A stretch of DNA of 64,000 bases from Bimuria novae-zelandiae CBS 107.79 (taxonomy: Eukaryota; Ascomycota; Dothideomycetes; Pleosporales; Didymosphaeriaceae). The stretch spans positions 25,634-89,633 of the forward strand of contig ML976694.1 in assembly GCA_010015655.1 (NCBI GenBank). The letters are read 5' to 3'. Shown here in pieces: positions 9,431 to 20,000 of the stretch. Position numbers and translations under genes: made by a program. The notes under the pieces are model-generated. The model was not told the DNA's origin. It saw only the letters and a program-made list of their open reading frames with translations, and searched no databases. Numbering within the stretch: position 1 is the stretch's first letter; every line of letters starts with the position of its first letter.

Positions 9431-11290
9431 CTACTTGAATCTATCTGGAAGCTTGACGTCGCGGCCGCTGCGTGTAGATTTGCTCGGGGCAGCAGATGCG
9501 CCCTCTAAGGCCTCCCCAACATCTGTAGCATCAACAACACGTTTTGGACGCTTTCTGCTCTGTGCAGATGGCTGAGAAGCCTTTCTCTTACACCTTTGGG
9601 ATAGTTGTAGAGCTTTTTCTGCGTCGCGGGCAGACTTCTGGGCAGCGCGCTGAGCTGCCTTTTTAGCCCTCTCCTTCTCCTTCGCCTTCTTAGCTGCCTC
9701 TCGCGCATTACGCTTTTCCTGCTGCATTTTCTCCTTGTATAGCTTAGCTACCTTCTTTAGCTCTGCTATTTCTGCTTTTTAAAGCTGCTGCTGCTTATCC
9801 TCTTATTCCTTAATAGATTAACGAACACGTGCCTCCCTCACCTTCCTTAGTGACTATAAGATAGCCCTACTCTAATACTCCTAGCGCTGTTAGAGATCTA
9901 GAGTCTTGCCCTTCTTTCTGCGCTTCTCCTTAATAGATAGTGCCTGCTTAATCCCATCCATCTCATGCTTAAGTAGCTCATTTTGGACAGATAGGTGGTG
10001 GAGCGATTGACGAAGCTTCTTTGTATCTTGACTACCCTGATCCTTCACTGCTGATCGTACAAGCCTATCTATCTTTCTCCAGTCATGATCGCTAAGCCCT
10101 GATGAGGAGTTATCGCCTGATTCTTAATCCTGGGCGAACCTATCCAGGATAGGATTAGGATCAGGTGGCGATATGCCTGTGGCTCTAAAAGAGCTAAGGA
10201 TAGTTGATTCCTTAAAGGAGGCCTTCCACGCATTCTAGAATAAGGGGAAGAAGTCGTCTTTAGTAATAGAAGCTAGGCCTTAGCTTCTATGAAGGTATCG
10301 TGATAGCTCTGCTAAGTATGCTGTTGATAGAGGCTTGAACATCGCAACGTCAAGTAGCTAAAGCGTATAAGTTAAGTGAGGAGGCAGGACAGCAAGCAGG
10401 ATCCTATGCTTATTATAATAGTTAATAAAGTCCATAGTGACATGAGATCCGTGGCCATCTACAATTAAAAGACGATATAATCGTCGAGTCTTCTCTTTTG
10501 TACAGCGATCGAACACCTGCTCAAGCCAGGCAAGCCCGATATCGTTGTTCGTCCAGCCAGAGGATGATGAGGTGATAAAGACTTCATGTTCTCCTGCCTT
10601 GATATCCTCTACCCAGCTTGATTGGATGCCCTTGTTGGCGGCCTCATAAATAAGGCTTGGCGGCAGAGCTGATCCATCAGCGCAGATACATGCCAGGAGC
10701 GTGATCCATGCGCGATTGCCATCTTGGAGTGATGCCCTAACCTCCTTCTTCTCCCACATTCGTCTGCTGAATATTCTCTTTGATCTACCAACAATACCGA
10801 TCAGGACGCCTTTTTCATCCATATTGTAGATATGACGAGGATCTATGCGATATTCATCCATCTTACTGTGTAGAAGGTTGAAATAGAGGCGATATTTATC
10901 CACTGAATCAGCTTTGTGGCGATTGTTGTCCATCCCGACGGTCCATTGGGAGATGAGATGAATGCTGTGTCGGTTGATAAAGCGGGTAACCCAGCTCTCG
11001 CTGACTGGCTCCTTTGCTATCGTAGAGGCAAAATTCTGTATCATCTCTCTAGTAGGAGGTGTATGTCTCTTTGTGAGTCTTTCGATATATCGTACAAGCT
11101 CCTGCTCTTGTTGTGGTGTAAGTTTCTGCTGGTTGATATTCTTGGCTTCATTTGGGGCCTGAACGCGCTTGTGTCTTCGGGACAACGTAGTCCGATCTAC
11201 ACCATAGGTAGCCGCTATTTTTCTATATGAAAATTTTTCTCCTGGATCCAAAGATTGAATAGCTTCAATCGCATCTTCAATTGCCCCCAT
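9431..11290 (-). pseudogene. pogo-B transposase: 620-codon frame broken only by nonsense codons
   Basis: From ATG 11288-11290 (MGAIEDAIEAIQ) to the stop at 9431-9433 there is one continuous frame of 620 codons, including the stop, with no frameshift. The first 310 codons are intact: HTH (KFSYRKIAATYGVDRTTLS), a CENP-B-type DNA-binding region, first catalytic Asp in NMDEKGVLIG (residue about 158) and second in LLIVDGHGSH (about 278). The first stop, at about 10358, falls before the third Asp (LLDVAMF, about 314), giving a DD35D arrangement. About ten more stops follow. The C-terminal 98 codons (9727-9431) are open again and encode a Lys/Arg/Ala-rich coiled tail ending SGRDVKLPDRFK. The changes around the first stop (H to Y, S to L, Q to stop) all fit CpA to TpA. 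Confidence 0.93.
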
Positions 11291-11338
11291 ATTGGTGGAG
11301 TTACGACGCGTCAAAGTTAGTGAGTCATTCAGTCTTTA

Positions 11339-11389
11339 GGTGTTGGGTGGCTCGTTACGCGAAGTGGCTCGGCACGCGCACAGACACGT
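11339..11389 (-). repeat. pogo-B right TIR
   Basis: Inverted partner of 9278-9328 with two transition differences. Ends in ACACGT and is followed by the TA duplication at 11390-11391. Confidence 0.92.
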
Positions 11390-11391
11390 TA

Positions 11392-11694
11392 ACTCTACTA
11401 TTAAATAATAACCTAGAATAGAGGACTACGAATTAATCTAATTCTTTGTATATAGTTTATTAACTCTATACGTGACGGCTGTGTTCTAAATATTATTTTA
11501 AAGTAATAATTAGTTAGGCAGTGTTTCGGGACAGCTCTTAAGACACGTTATTGCCAAGGCCGACTGACTGCGCCGCACGTTGCCGCCGTGCCTGGCAGGC
11601 ACCATCAGTCCGACTCGTCAAACATTGCCAACCCCATCAGCCTTCAATTTTTCTCAACCTCACTTTCGGTCTTAGACGAAGGTTTTGCCGGACC
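11392..11694. other. Spacer between pogo-B and the F-box relic
   Basis: The first part is AT-rich and repeat-like. From about 11520 composition becomes ordinary and probably represents the F-box gene's 5' region. No separate gene seen. Confidence 0.35.
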
Positions 11695-13150
11695 ATGGAG
11701 AAACTCGCACCAGAACTCTACGATGAAATTATCGGCTTCCTCAACCGGGGAATTTCAGAGAATGACACATCTACAAGGGACAAAGTTGCCCAATATTTGG
11801 CTATCTCCCGAAAGTGGAAAGATTCAATCGAGCATCGGACTTTCAAGGAGGTCTGTGTGAGGACAGATGAGCTTGAGGATTTTGCGCGGGTTTTTATTGG
11901 AGCAAATATAGTCCGCAGGGCAGTATTAAAGCGCTTGTCGATCATATTCATTCTCCTTGGCCCACCCGGTACGGATGGTTGTTGCGATATCAACATCGTC
12001 CCAGATCGAGAAGCCGATAGCAAAGCGTTTTCGGAGTCCGTACGCAAGCTTTTCAGTATACTATCGGATCTTGAGGAGCGACTGGGGGAACCATGCCCCA
12101 TCACTCTGATCTTCGAAGATGCCGAACGTAATTTTCAGAGTAGTAAAGGCAATTAGGGGCTATACGGTAGTTCAGGGTTTCGAACATTCTACTGCGAAAC
12201 CTATGGGCATGAGCGAGCCAATATTCGCGGGGCAAGTACCAATGCTGGAAAGTTTGAATTGTACAGATACCTACTGCCAGCCTTGCGCCAGGTTTCCAGT
12301 TTCGAGTTCGGAGGGTTGCGGTTGCTTGCTGACCTCAGGCCGACGTGGATTCCGATCATCACACAACAGCTTGTCGAGATGAAAGGCATCTTAATCTGCG
12401 ATCAAGACCCCTATACTTCGGGTGGAATGCTGAGGCGAGCGCACAGGAAAGGTGAATTAAATCCCAACCCCAGCTGGTTTGTAGACTAACAAACATAGAT
12501 CTCACACAATCGTTATGCCTACTTCACAAAGACCAACTCACAGTGGTTCGCTTGAGCATACGCCATACAGTTCTCGAGAATGAAAAGGTTCGTCCTCAAA
12601 AGTTTATCGAGCCCGATAACTGGCGTAACGAAACTTGGAATTGCATCGTGCAGCATTTCGCCAATTTTCCGCACTTAAGAAAGCTGCACCTCATTGGGGG
12701 CTCGTCATCTGTCCCCAGTTCTTCCGCGTTATCACAGACCGCACAGATGTGCCATTTCCGTCACTTCAAGAGTTCGAATTCGAGTTTGCTATGGAGACTG
12801 CGGACGGACGATGGTTTTATAAACGCGACCAAGAAGCTTTCGGAAAGGCGAAATCCGATCCAGAGTTGGAAGAGTTCTAGGAAGAACTCGAAGAAGATCT
12901 CGAAGAAGATGCTCGCTCTGGAGACGACGTAGAGGTCTTTGAAGAAAGTCCAGCTCGTGCGCGTGTTCTCCATCGCGACGAATTTCGCTCAATCCCAAAT
13001 CAAAAGTTGTTTGATTTTCGGTCTCGGTTCTTGGGAGGTCTTTGTAGGTTTGAGCGGCTGTCGGAGGAGGAACACATTCTCACCCGACGAGGCCCTTTTG
13101 ACTCCCCTGCTCCCAAAAAGGTGTTATTGAAGGTTTATTCAGAGATCTGA
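11695..13150 (+). pseudogene. F-box protein gene, broken
   Basis: The ATG at 11695 opens MEKLAPELYDEIIGFL, an F-box motif of the kind that docks a substrate receptor to Skp1 in SCF ubiquitin ligases. Readable coding continues with an in-frame TAG at 12154-12156, then YRYLLPALRQVSSFEFGG in the same frame. The frame moves between about 12440 and 12490 (downstream frame: DLTQSLCLLHKDQLTVVRL) and again near 12700 after FPHLRKLHLIGG. Next come PFPSLQEFEFEFAMETADG, a TAG at 12878-12880 where TGG or similar is expected, and an acidic stretch ending at 13150. Both nonsense changes are explicable as single C:G to T:A events. An unrecognised intron could account for one frame change but not for both stops. 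Confidence 0.7.
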
Positions 13151-13444
13151 CGTACGCTCGTACACTACTCAGTCGCTATGTCCTTTTTGTGATTGGTTGG
13201 TGAATTTGTACGCCACCCACCCGGGCGTGGTGCTTATTACTGTGAGGAAAAACAAAATGTAGTGAAACAGGAAGTAAAAAACTTCCAAAACACGGAAGCA
13301 CTATTGATATTCAAGCGAAAGTGACAAAATACGCGCTCCTCCAACGCCCAGGCCTCAGCCGCCACTTGCTCGCGAGCCTGCACCACGCGAAAAGAATGAA
13401 CTTCAGTCAAGCCGAGCTGTCGCATGCAACAGAATCCACCTAAA
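13151..13444. other. Spacer between two convergent pseudogenes
   Basis: No convincing gene. Small open frames on the minus strand here lie beyond the stop of the next pseudogene and are probably 3' untranslated sequence. Confidence 0.3.
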
Positions 13445-14133
13445 TCAATCAAGCTTCAGCTTTGTTTCCGCCAACTTGAGCTCGTCATATGCAACCAACA
13501 TTAGGTCCACTCTTTTTTTGATCTTGCTGTCAGTTTTTTCGAAGCCACAGTTGGGATCCTTACGCTTCCATAAGATTCGAGCGAAATCCCACCGCTTCAC
13601 TTGTCACATAGTAGAGTCGCCTCGAAAGACCCCCACCTTTGTCTTCACAAAATCGTTGAGTGCTGTCAGACGTTTTTCGTGTAGATCAGTGATCCAAGCG
13701 ATCCATTTATCTTTCAGCCCAGCGGATGGATAGTTGTAGGGTTGGTTAGTGTTGGAGTTCGTCAGAGTTGGTAGGACCTTGGTCTCCAAATAATCAAATG
13801 CTTCGCCCACACGGGTTACCTGAGCGCGCATGACTTCTTGGATGTACGGGTCGTTGTGTTAAGACATCAGACTCATCAGGGTGGTGAATCTATAGATCGC
13901 TTCGCATTTCCCTCTGTTATCAGGCCACTGCTTCTCTACACCATTCTCCCAGTACCTGTTCTCAAAGAGAGCTTCCAGTGTTTCGGTGTTTTTCTCAATT
14001 GGCTTCAAAATCTTTGTGCTCGGTTCGAAAGATGGCTTCGGGATAAGTTTCTTCCCGGCCCATACCTAGTCTATGAGTGTACGCTCATGAGAAATGTGCA
14101 TACAGCACTCACATTTTCTTTCCTGACGTTGAA
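13445..14133 (-). pseudogene. Unrecognised protein gene with RIP-like stops
   Basis: One minus-strand frame reads continuously except for stops: from VWAGKKLIPKPSFEPSTK (near 14060), through ETLEALFENRYWENGVEKQW and TTLMSLMS, a TAA near 13860, then HNDPYIQEVMRAQVTRVGEAF, KWIAWITDLHEKRLTALNDF, a TGA near 13600, and a Lys-rich helical tail ending at 13445-13447. Each stop could derive from CAA, CAG or CGA by one C-to-T change, so this looks like a formerly intact soluble protein C-terminus now disabled. The 5' end is unclear; a further TAG lies just upstream of VWAGKK. I do not recognise the family and assign no function. Confidence 0.5.
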
Positions 14134-14715
14134 CACTCAGATTGCAATCAAAGAAGACAAATTGTCAATTCAGTTGCCAAGCGTGGTAATATCATTATCT
14201 AGTCGTATGCTGACCGTGAGAACACGGCGTGGAAAAAAGAGGCTCGGTGACCGTCTTTCACGGCACGGTGAACACCTGAAACCTGGGCCAAGCAACTTCA
14301 AGCGGTGCAGTCGATCAACTAGGCAAACATCTGCTATGAACCGGGTGCATTTGGCGAATGATGAGACAATCTCTAACAAGTCGACGTGCAGATCGTGAGG
14401 GTACGGCATAGAGTTGACTCGAGGATCGCTTCGCCGCTGAGTTGTTCATACCTGATAGGTTATACAGCTGAAAGAATCGACGTGGCTACATAGCAAAGGC
14501 GGAGATGACGATGACGCCCGATTGATTGGCTTACCATGCAATGGCCGGGAAACCGAGCGAAGCGGTCGAAACCCCTACTCCTTGGGAATATGAACTCGAA
14601 GTTTTGAGCAAGGAGTTCTGCACAAGTTACCATGACAATAGGTTGAGTCGCTTTCGTCATAGGTTAGTGTGCATATGTTCGAGATTCATTGGGGCTGGAT
14701 GCCACATCTAAGCCG
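14134..14715. other. Ordinary-composition DNA, no secure gene
   Basis: Several small overlapping frames on both strands exist here (for example 14170-14409 minus and 14526-14711 plus). None shows a recognisable domain. It is probably the degraded 5' part of the preceding pseudogene plus intergenic sequence. Confidence 0.3.
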
Positions 14716-14766
14716 ACGCACCTAAATGTTTATCACCCCTAAATGTTGATCAGCCCCACCAAAACG
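14716..14766 (+). repeat. Orphan TIR-like sequence resembling a pogo terminus
   Basis: Two direct 15-bp units, CCTAAATGTTTATCA (14721-14735) and CCTAAATGTTGATCA (14738-14752), are followed by GCCCCACC and AAAAC. This copies the plan of the four recognised pogo termini (two direct repeats, then a CCCACC block). No inverted partner was found in the window. It also marks the abrupt change from ordinary DNA on the left to AT-rich RIP-decayed DNA on the right. Confidence 0.35.
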
Positions 14767-15194
14767 ATCACCGACACAAAAGTCGCGATAATCGATCAAC
14801 GCCATATTATATTTAAAACTGTATACATATATCTGCGAAGCTTGGTGTTGTAGCTACCCTGTTAATAGCGAAGGTAGTATTTAATATAGTTAATTATAAT
14901 ATAGGAGCTCTTTAAGTACTAGCTTAATTAATTATAGTCTTAATAGCTTTAATATTTATAAACCTTTAATTTTAATTAACTTATATGCGCTTTCTCTTCT
15001 ATATAGAGGTTAGAGTTAATAGTTAATAGTTTAATTATAATATCTCTACCTCCTGCATAGCTACGCAAGTATTAGCTATTATAATAATTTTACCTACTTT
15101 TAATAGTAATACGCGGGTAGATTATAATAGGTTTTTTAATTATAGTAAGGTCGAATAAGTACTATAAATATTTTAGGATCTTCGCGACGTGCTA
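14767..15194. repeat. RIP-decayed AT-rich sequence, family not identified
   Basis: Very AT-rich, with TA-rich pseudo-coding texture like the other decayed elements. It does not match the sequence expected if gypsy element G1a simply continued through pogo-C, so it is probably part of another element beginning at the orphan terminus at 14716. Confidence 0.4.
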
Positions 15195-15196
15195 TA

Positions 15197-17048
15197 ACAT
15201 GTTTTATAAGCGAGCGGCCCATACAAGCGAGCGGCCCACCCCACCAACTTTTTGCAGCACATAAACTTCTACCTACTATGGCGCCCCTAATTCAGGCCTA
15301 ACTAGCCTCTGCTAAGGCTAATATACACCTTGTAATCTTAGCTATTAATTAAAACTAAATTTAGTCTATAAGAGGTGTAGCATATACATTTACTATCCCT
15401 TAAATAACGCTCTAACGCTAACGCGCTAGAATTACTACGCGACGTAATTACTAGCCTAAATTAAAAAAGCTTACTAAGATAGAAGAGGAGGTAATTATTA
15501 GGCATATACTTAACCTAGATTCGCGAGGATTTCCGCCCACGCTAAGTGCTGTGCAAGATATAGCGGATAAGCTACTCGCTAAGCGAGGCGCTAGACAGGT
15601 TAGTAAGTAGTGGCCACGCAACTTTGTTAAGCGAATAGATTATCTTACTATACGATTTAATTAACCGTATAATTAGCAGAGAGCTCTGTGTGAGGATCTA
15701 GATGCTATTAGAGCTTAGTTCGAGCTTGTAGCGCGCACAAAGGCTACCTATAGTATCTATAATAAGGATACCTATAACTTCGACGAGACTAGTTTTATAA
15801 TAGGCAAGATATTATCTTAGCTTATTGTTATAGGCTTAGAGAGACGCGGCAGGCTAAAGACTATCTAGCTAGGCAATTATAGGTAGACTATAGCAATCTA
15901 TAGAATTAGCGCTACTAGCTAGGCAATCCCGCCCTTTATTATCTTCGCTAGCTAGTATTACCTCTCTACTTAGTACTAGGACGATAATATACCGCGCGAC
16001 TAGGCTTTCGCTATTAGTAATAATAGCTAAACTACTAATAAGCTTAGAGTAGAGTGGCTAAGGCACTTTATTAAGTATATAGTAAAGTATAGGGTAGGCG
16101 CGCGCTAGCTACTTATACTTAATAGCTATAAGAGCTATAACTCGCTTAAATTTTAAGAGCTCTATAAGGAGAATAATATCTATACTCTCTATATACTACT
16201 ACATTTATTACACCTTCTATAGCTACTTAATATTAGCTACTTTTCGCCGTTAAAGCGCGCGTATAGCTGCTAGATTAAGAGCCTAATACGCGACTATATT
16301 AACTATATTATAAAGCTAGAGTTCCTACTAGCCTTTTACGCAGCCTATAAGTAATTAATTATAAAGGAAAATATCTGCGCAAGCTTTTAAGGCGCTAGCC
16401 TAGTCCTATACAACCTAGAGGCGGTAATATTAAAGCTTAATATCAAGCTTCGTACGCCGACGCCGCCTCTACTAAAGGTTACCCTTTAAAAAGCTAAAAT
16501 ACCAAGCAACGCGCGCGAGCTAAAGGCTTAATTAATATTAATTCGCGATAGGATTTAAAGGCATAAAAGCTTATTACCTACTTCTATTATTACAGCGCTT
16601 AATTAGCTTAAAAAGGGCGCTAAGGTAATAGCTTACGAAAGTACGCTTATGCGCGATCAGATCGCGAAGCTTAAAAAGGCTAATAAGGCCGCTATAACGC
16701 GTAAATAGCGCAAAAAGAAGCGGATCTAGAGGCAGGGTACCTTAATAAAGGTAGAAGTAGAGAAGATTATCGCTTAAAAGGATGTTAAGCAGTAGATAGA
16801 GGTAGAAATACGTCAAGATAAGGCGCGATCAGGTGCTAATCGGTAGGCTTTAACACGCTGTAGCCGCTGCAAGAAGACTGGCCATAATATGCGAACATGC
16901 AAGAACGATATTATAGATACTATTTAATCTAGTATAGCAATTATATACTATTATCTTATTGTGTTGTTAAGATAGGTTGCTGTAAAGGTATAAAAAGTTG
17001 GTGGGGTGGGCCGCTCGCTTGTATGGGCCGCTCGCTTATAAAACACAT
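15197..17048 (+). mobile_element. pogo-C: Fot1/pogo DNA transposon
   Basis: Inverted repeats at 15197-15253 and 16992-17048. Both contain two direct copies of AAGCGAGCGGCCCA, then CCCCACCAACTTTTT. The outer ends read ACATG and, in reverse complement, ATGTG, both derivable by one transition from ACGTG, the pogo-B terminus. TA flanks both sides (15195-15196 and 17049-17050). Length 1852 bp, one transposase on the plus strand. The right flank is G1a gypsy sequence; the left flank is not. Confidence 0.9.
15278..16927 (+). pseudogene. pogo-C transposase: 550-codon frame with many nonsense codons
   Basis: The ATG at 15278 opens MAPLIQA, and a single frame runs to the stop at 16925-16927 with no net frameshift. 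The N-terminal HTH is readable (SIRGVAYTFTIP), then the CENP-B-type region (KLTKIEEEVIIRHILNLDSR), the first catalytic Asp in YNFDETSFIIG, and a decayed second motif, LILNSYKSYNSLKF, in which the expected Asp is Asn. The C-terminus carries a zinc knuckle, CSRCKKTGHNMRTC (CX2CX4HX4C, 16859-16900), a module seen at the end of many fungal pogo transposases. Stops occur where Gln or Trp is expected. The protein is dead, but length is conserved. Confidence 0.9.
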
Positions 17049-17050
17049 TA

Positions 17051-20000
17051 TTTTTTTATTTTAAGTATTTTAAAGCTAGGGAACTATGTGCGACTACTAT
17101 TAGCTTTATTTATAAAAGTTTTAATTTTAATACTTATTATTTTAACTTATAGCGTAGGTACCCTTCGTTATCTATACTATATTCTAAGATACTAATAGAT
17201 AACTTCTACCTAGATTCGAACTTCCTAAGCCTGTTTTTAATATAGACCTTTATTTTGCTATACGCGCTATTTTTATTACATTTTACCTTTTACTATATAG
17301 TGTTAAAGTCTAGTTCGCGCTGCTCGGCAGGACTATCGCCTCCTTAAAGGGCTAATATAGGTAGTTTAAGGTATATTAGGTAAGCGAGCACTAGGTCCTT
17401 GTCTATTTTAGTATAATTAGGTTTTTTTATAGTAGTAGGTATTTAGAAAATAAAAAACTTTAAGCTATTTTTTTTTTGTAGTTTTTTAAAAAAGCGTAAA
17501 ACATTTTAACTTTAATTTATTATTTTTGCTCTCTTTTAGTAGGTCTTAGTCTCTTTAAAAAAGGGCGTTCGTCCTAGAGTTTACTAACCCTCGTTTATAT
17601 ATAAACGTTATATTAATATAGCTAAGTACATTTACCCACTAAACGTATTATTTATCTAGCCTTTATTTAGTAGCAAAATACGTAAGGTACTTATAATTAG
17701 TATAAACCTTAAGGTACTTTACTGCTTAACATATATAGTCTTATTTATTTACGTATTTAATAACTATAAGTATCTATTTATTATAGATAGCGTAGTTACA
17801 TTCTACTAGGCTATTTTTCGCTAAAAAGTAAGCTACTAGGCGCAGAATCCTATTATTATTATACTAAGAGAAGTATACCCTAATTAACTAGCTAAAGGCG
17901 TCTACTTCTAGTATTAATTCTTATTTAAGGTTAAAGTAGGCTAGCGCGAGGTCTATATAAAACGCTATTTTTAGAAAGTTAAATACGTACTACTACTCTT
18001 GTCCTTAAATAAATTTTACTCTTTTACTAGTAAGCTTTATAAGGGGGCTTACTATGCTAGAAAAGTTTTATATAAATCTTTAATAAAAGTTTATAAAGCT
18101 TATAAAGCTCTAAACTCCCTTTACTAAATTTAGTAGCTCTTATTTTTAAATTACTTAGATTTTATCTAGGTTTATACTTACGCCCTTGTTAACTTTTATA
18201 ATAAATTTAAAGTACTTAATCTTTTTAACGTAGAACTTAGATTTTTTTAATATCTAAGTATAGTCCTGCGGCCCTTAACTTTTAAATTATAATATATACT
18301 TTCTCTTCGTAGTCTTCTTAGCTGCTACTAGAGAAGATAAGAACATTATTTATATATATTAAATAGTAGTTATTAAGGTGCTCCCTTAGCACCTAATTAA
18401 TATACTACTAAAATATACTTAGCGCGTTGGCTAGGCTAAAAGGAACTACTAGCTACTTATAGAAACTAAATTTAGTTTTAAACGCTATCTTCTATTCCTC
18501 GCCTTTTACTATCTAAAGCTTATAAAAGGCTTAGATTATATTAAGTTTACTAAACTATTTAGCGTTTACCGGGAGCTAAAGGGTCTTATTAATTAATAGT
18601 AAAGGGTACTAGTCCTTTTTTAAGATAGTGTTTAGGGCTTAATAATTAACGTAAAAGCGTAGTCCTTTATTAGGTTTTTTAATAAGTAATACTAGGGTAG
18701 TAGCGCTAGACTTGCTTACCTAAATAAAGCTTTTATTTAAGTATTTAGTAAGCTCTTTTTAAAGGACAAGCAACTCTTCGCGAGATATATTAAATAGAGG
18801 GCTATAAAGGATTTCTAGGGTCTTGCTATTTTTTTCCACGAGAGGGATAAAAAGATCTACTCTAGGTATATAGTGTAAGGGGAGCTTATTAGCTTGTTCC
18901 TTATAAAAGATACGCTATAAGTCCTTAAAAGTTTTAGGTAGTAACTCTTGTAGGTTTAACTTTAGCTTATAGGTTAACGCCTTCTATATATCCTTTATTA
19001 ATATAGAAAATACCTTAGCCTTGTTTCCTAGGCGTTAATTACGCTAATTTAGGGCTATAAAGGCTATAGCTAATACCCTTTAAGGCTTTATTAATAGTTT
19101 TTTATTTTTTTTAGTTATGGATGCGGGTGTCTAAACTTCTAATCTAAATTAATTTCTTAACTAGGGCTAGTTTAACACTATTCTTTTTTATTTAGGTTAG
19201 GCTAAGGATTAGATTGTACAACCCGTTATTAGGTAAAACGTATAATTATATTAGTTCTATATAGTTATTAATATCTATTTTTAATTAGACTACTTCGCGT
19301 ACAAACAGTTGCATGCCTCTAATACTAATAACTTTTTATAATTAGGGTAGGTTTTTACGCTATAGATAGGCTTTCGTTATAAATTTTTTTAATATAAATC
19401 TAAAGGTTAAATAACTTAAATTAATTATTGTTAATGTAAACACAATATTATTAATAAGCGAGTATACTATTACTAGTATTAAGTCTAGCTATAGCTTTTA
19501 AAAGTTATTAAAACTTATCTTTTTTCCTTTTCCTAATTTTACCTCCTAGCGGCGACTGTTGCTAGGAAAATCTAGTTTTTTAAATTAATAAAGGCTATAT
19601 TAAACTCTTTATTAAAGAATTTCTTAGAAGTAGGTGCAGTGGCGCGAACTTATGCTAGCTTTATTATAAGTAAAAGTTTATACTACTTTACGCGGTGTCC
19701 TGTATTTTTATAATAAAAATAAGAATTATTCTTTTTACGGATTTCTATTACCTTGCGCGACACCTAGGTGGCTTGTTTTTAGGTATTACTAGACCTATAT
19801 CCTGTGGCTCTATTTATTGCTTAGTGTCTTCTATCTTAGCTTTATTAGCTAGATATCCTTCTAGGGTTAGCTTAAGTAGGTTCCTAATTTATCTTATCTA
19901 GCGTCCTGTTCTTAGCAGACAACTTTAGTAATTATAATATATTTTAAAAAAGGTTTTTTTAATCTTATTAACTTTCTTTTAGACCCCTTGCAGGCCCTAA

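Larger units (their letters stand above)
9278..11389 (-). mobile_element. pogo-B: Fot1/pogo DNA transposon with 51-bp TIRs
   Basis: Terminal inverted repeats of 51 bp lie at 9278-9328 and 11339-11389, starting ACGTGTC and differing at two positions, both transitions. TA duplications flank the element (9276-9277 and 11390-11391). Length is 2112 bp. Each TIR holds two GAGCCAC-type motifs in direct orientation, then CCACCCAACAC. It encodes one transposase on the minus strand. Its body is mildly RIP-decayed compared with pogo-A and pogo-C. Confidence 0.95.

Noticed and set aside
9505..9708. Arg-rich 67-codon minus-strand frame
   Set aside because: Shifted frame over the basic C-terminal tail of the pogo-B transposase.
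14170..14409. 79-codon minus-strand frame faintly resembling an F-box start (LHVDLLEIVSS)
   Set aside because: No Pro-anchored F-box core and no further leucine-rich sequence; too weak to call.
16998..17195. 65-codon plus-strand hydrophobic frame across the pogo-C edge
   Set aside because: It spans the TIR and antisense G1a sequence; no coherent protein.
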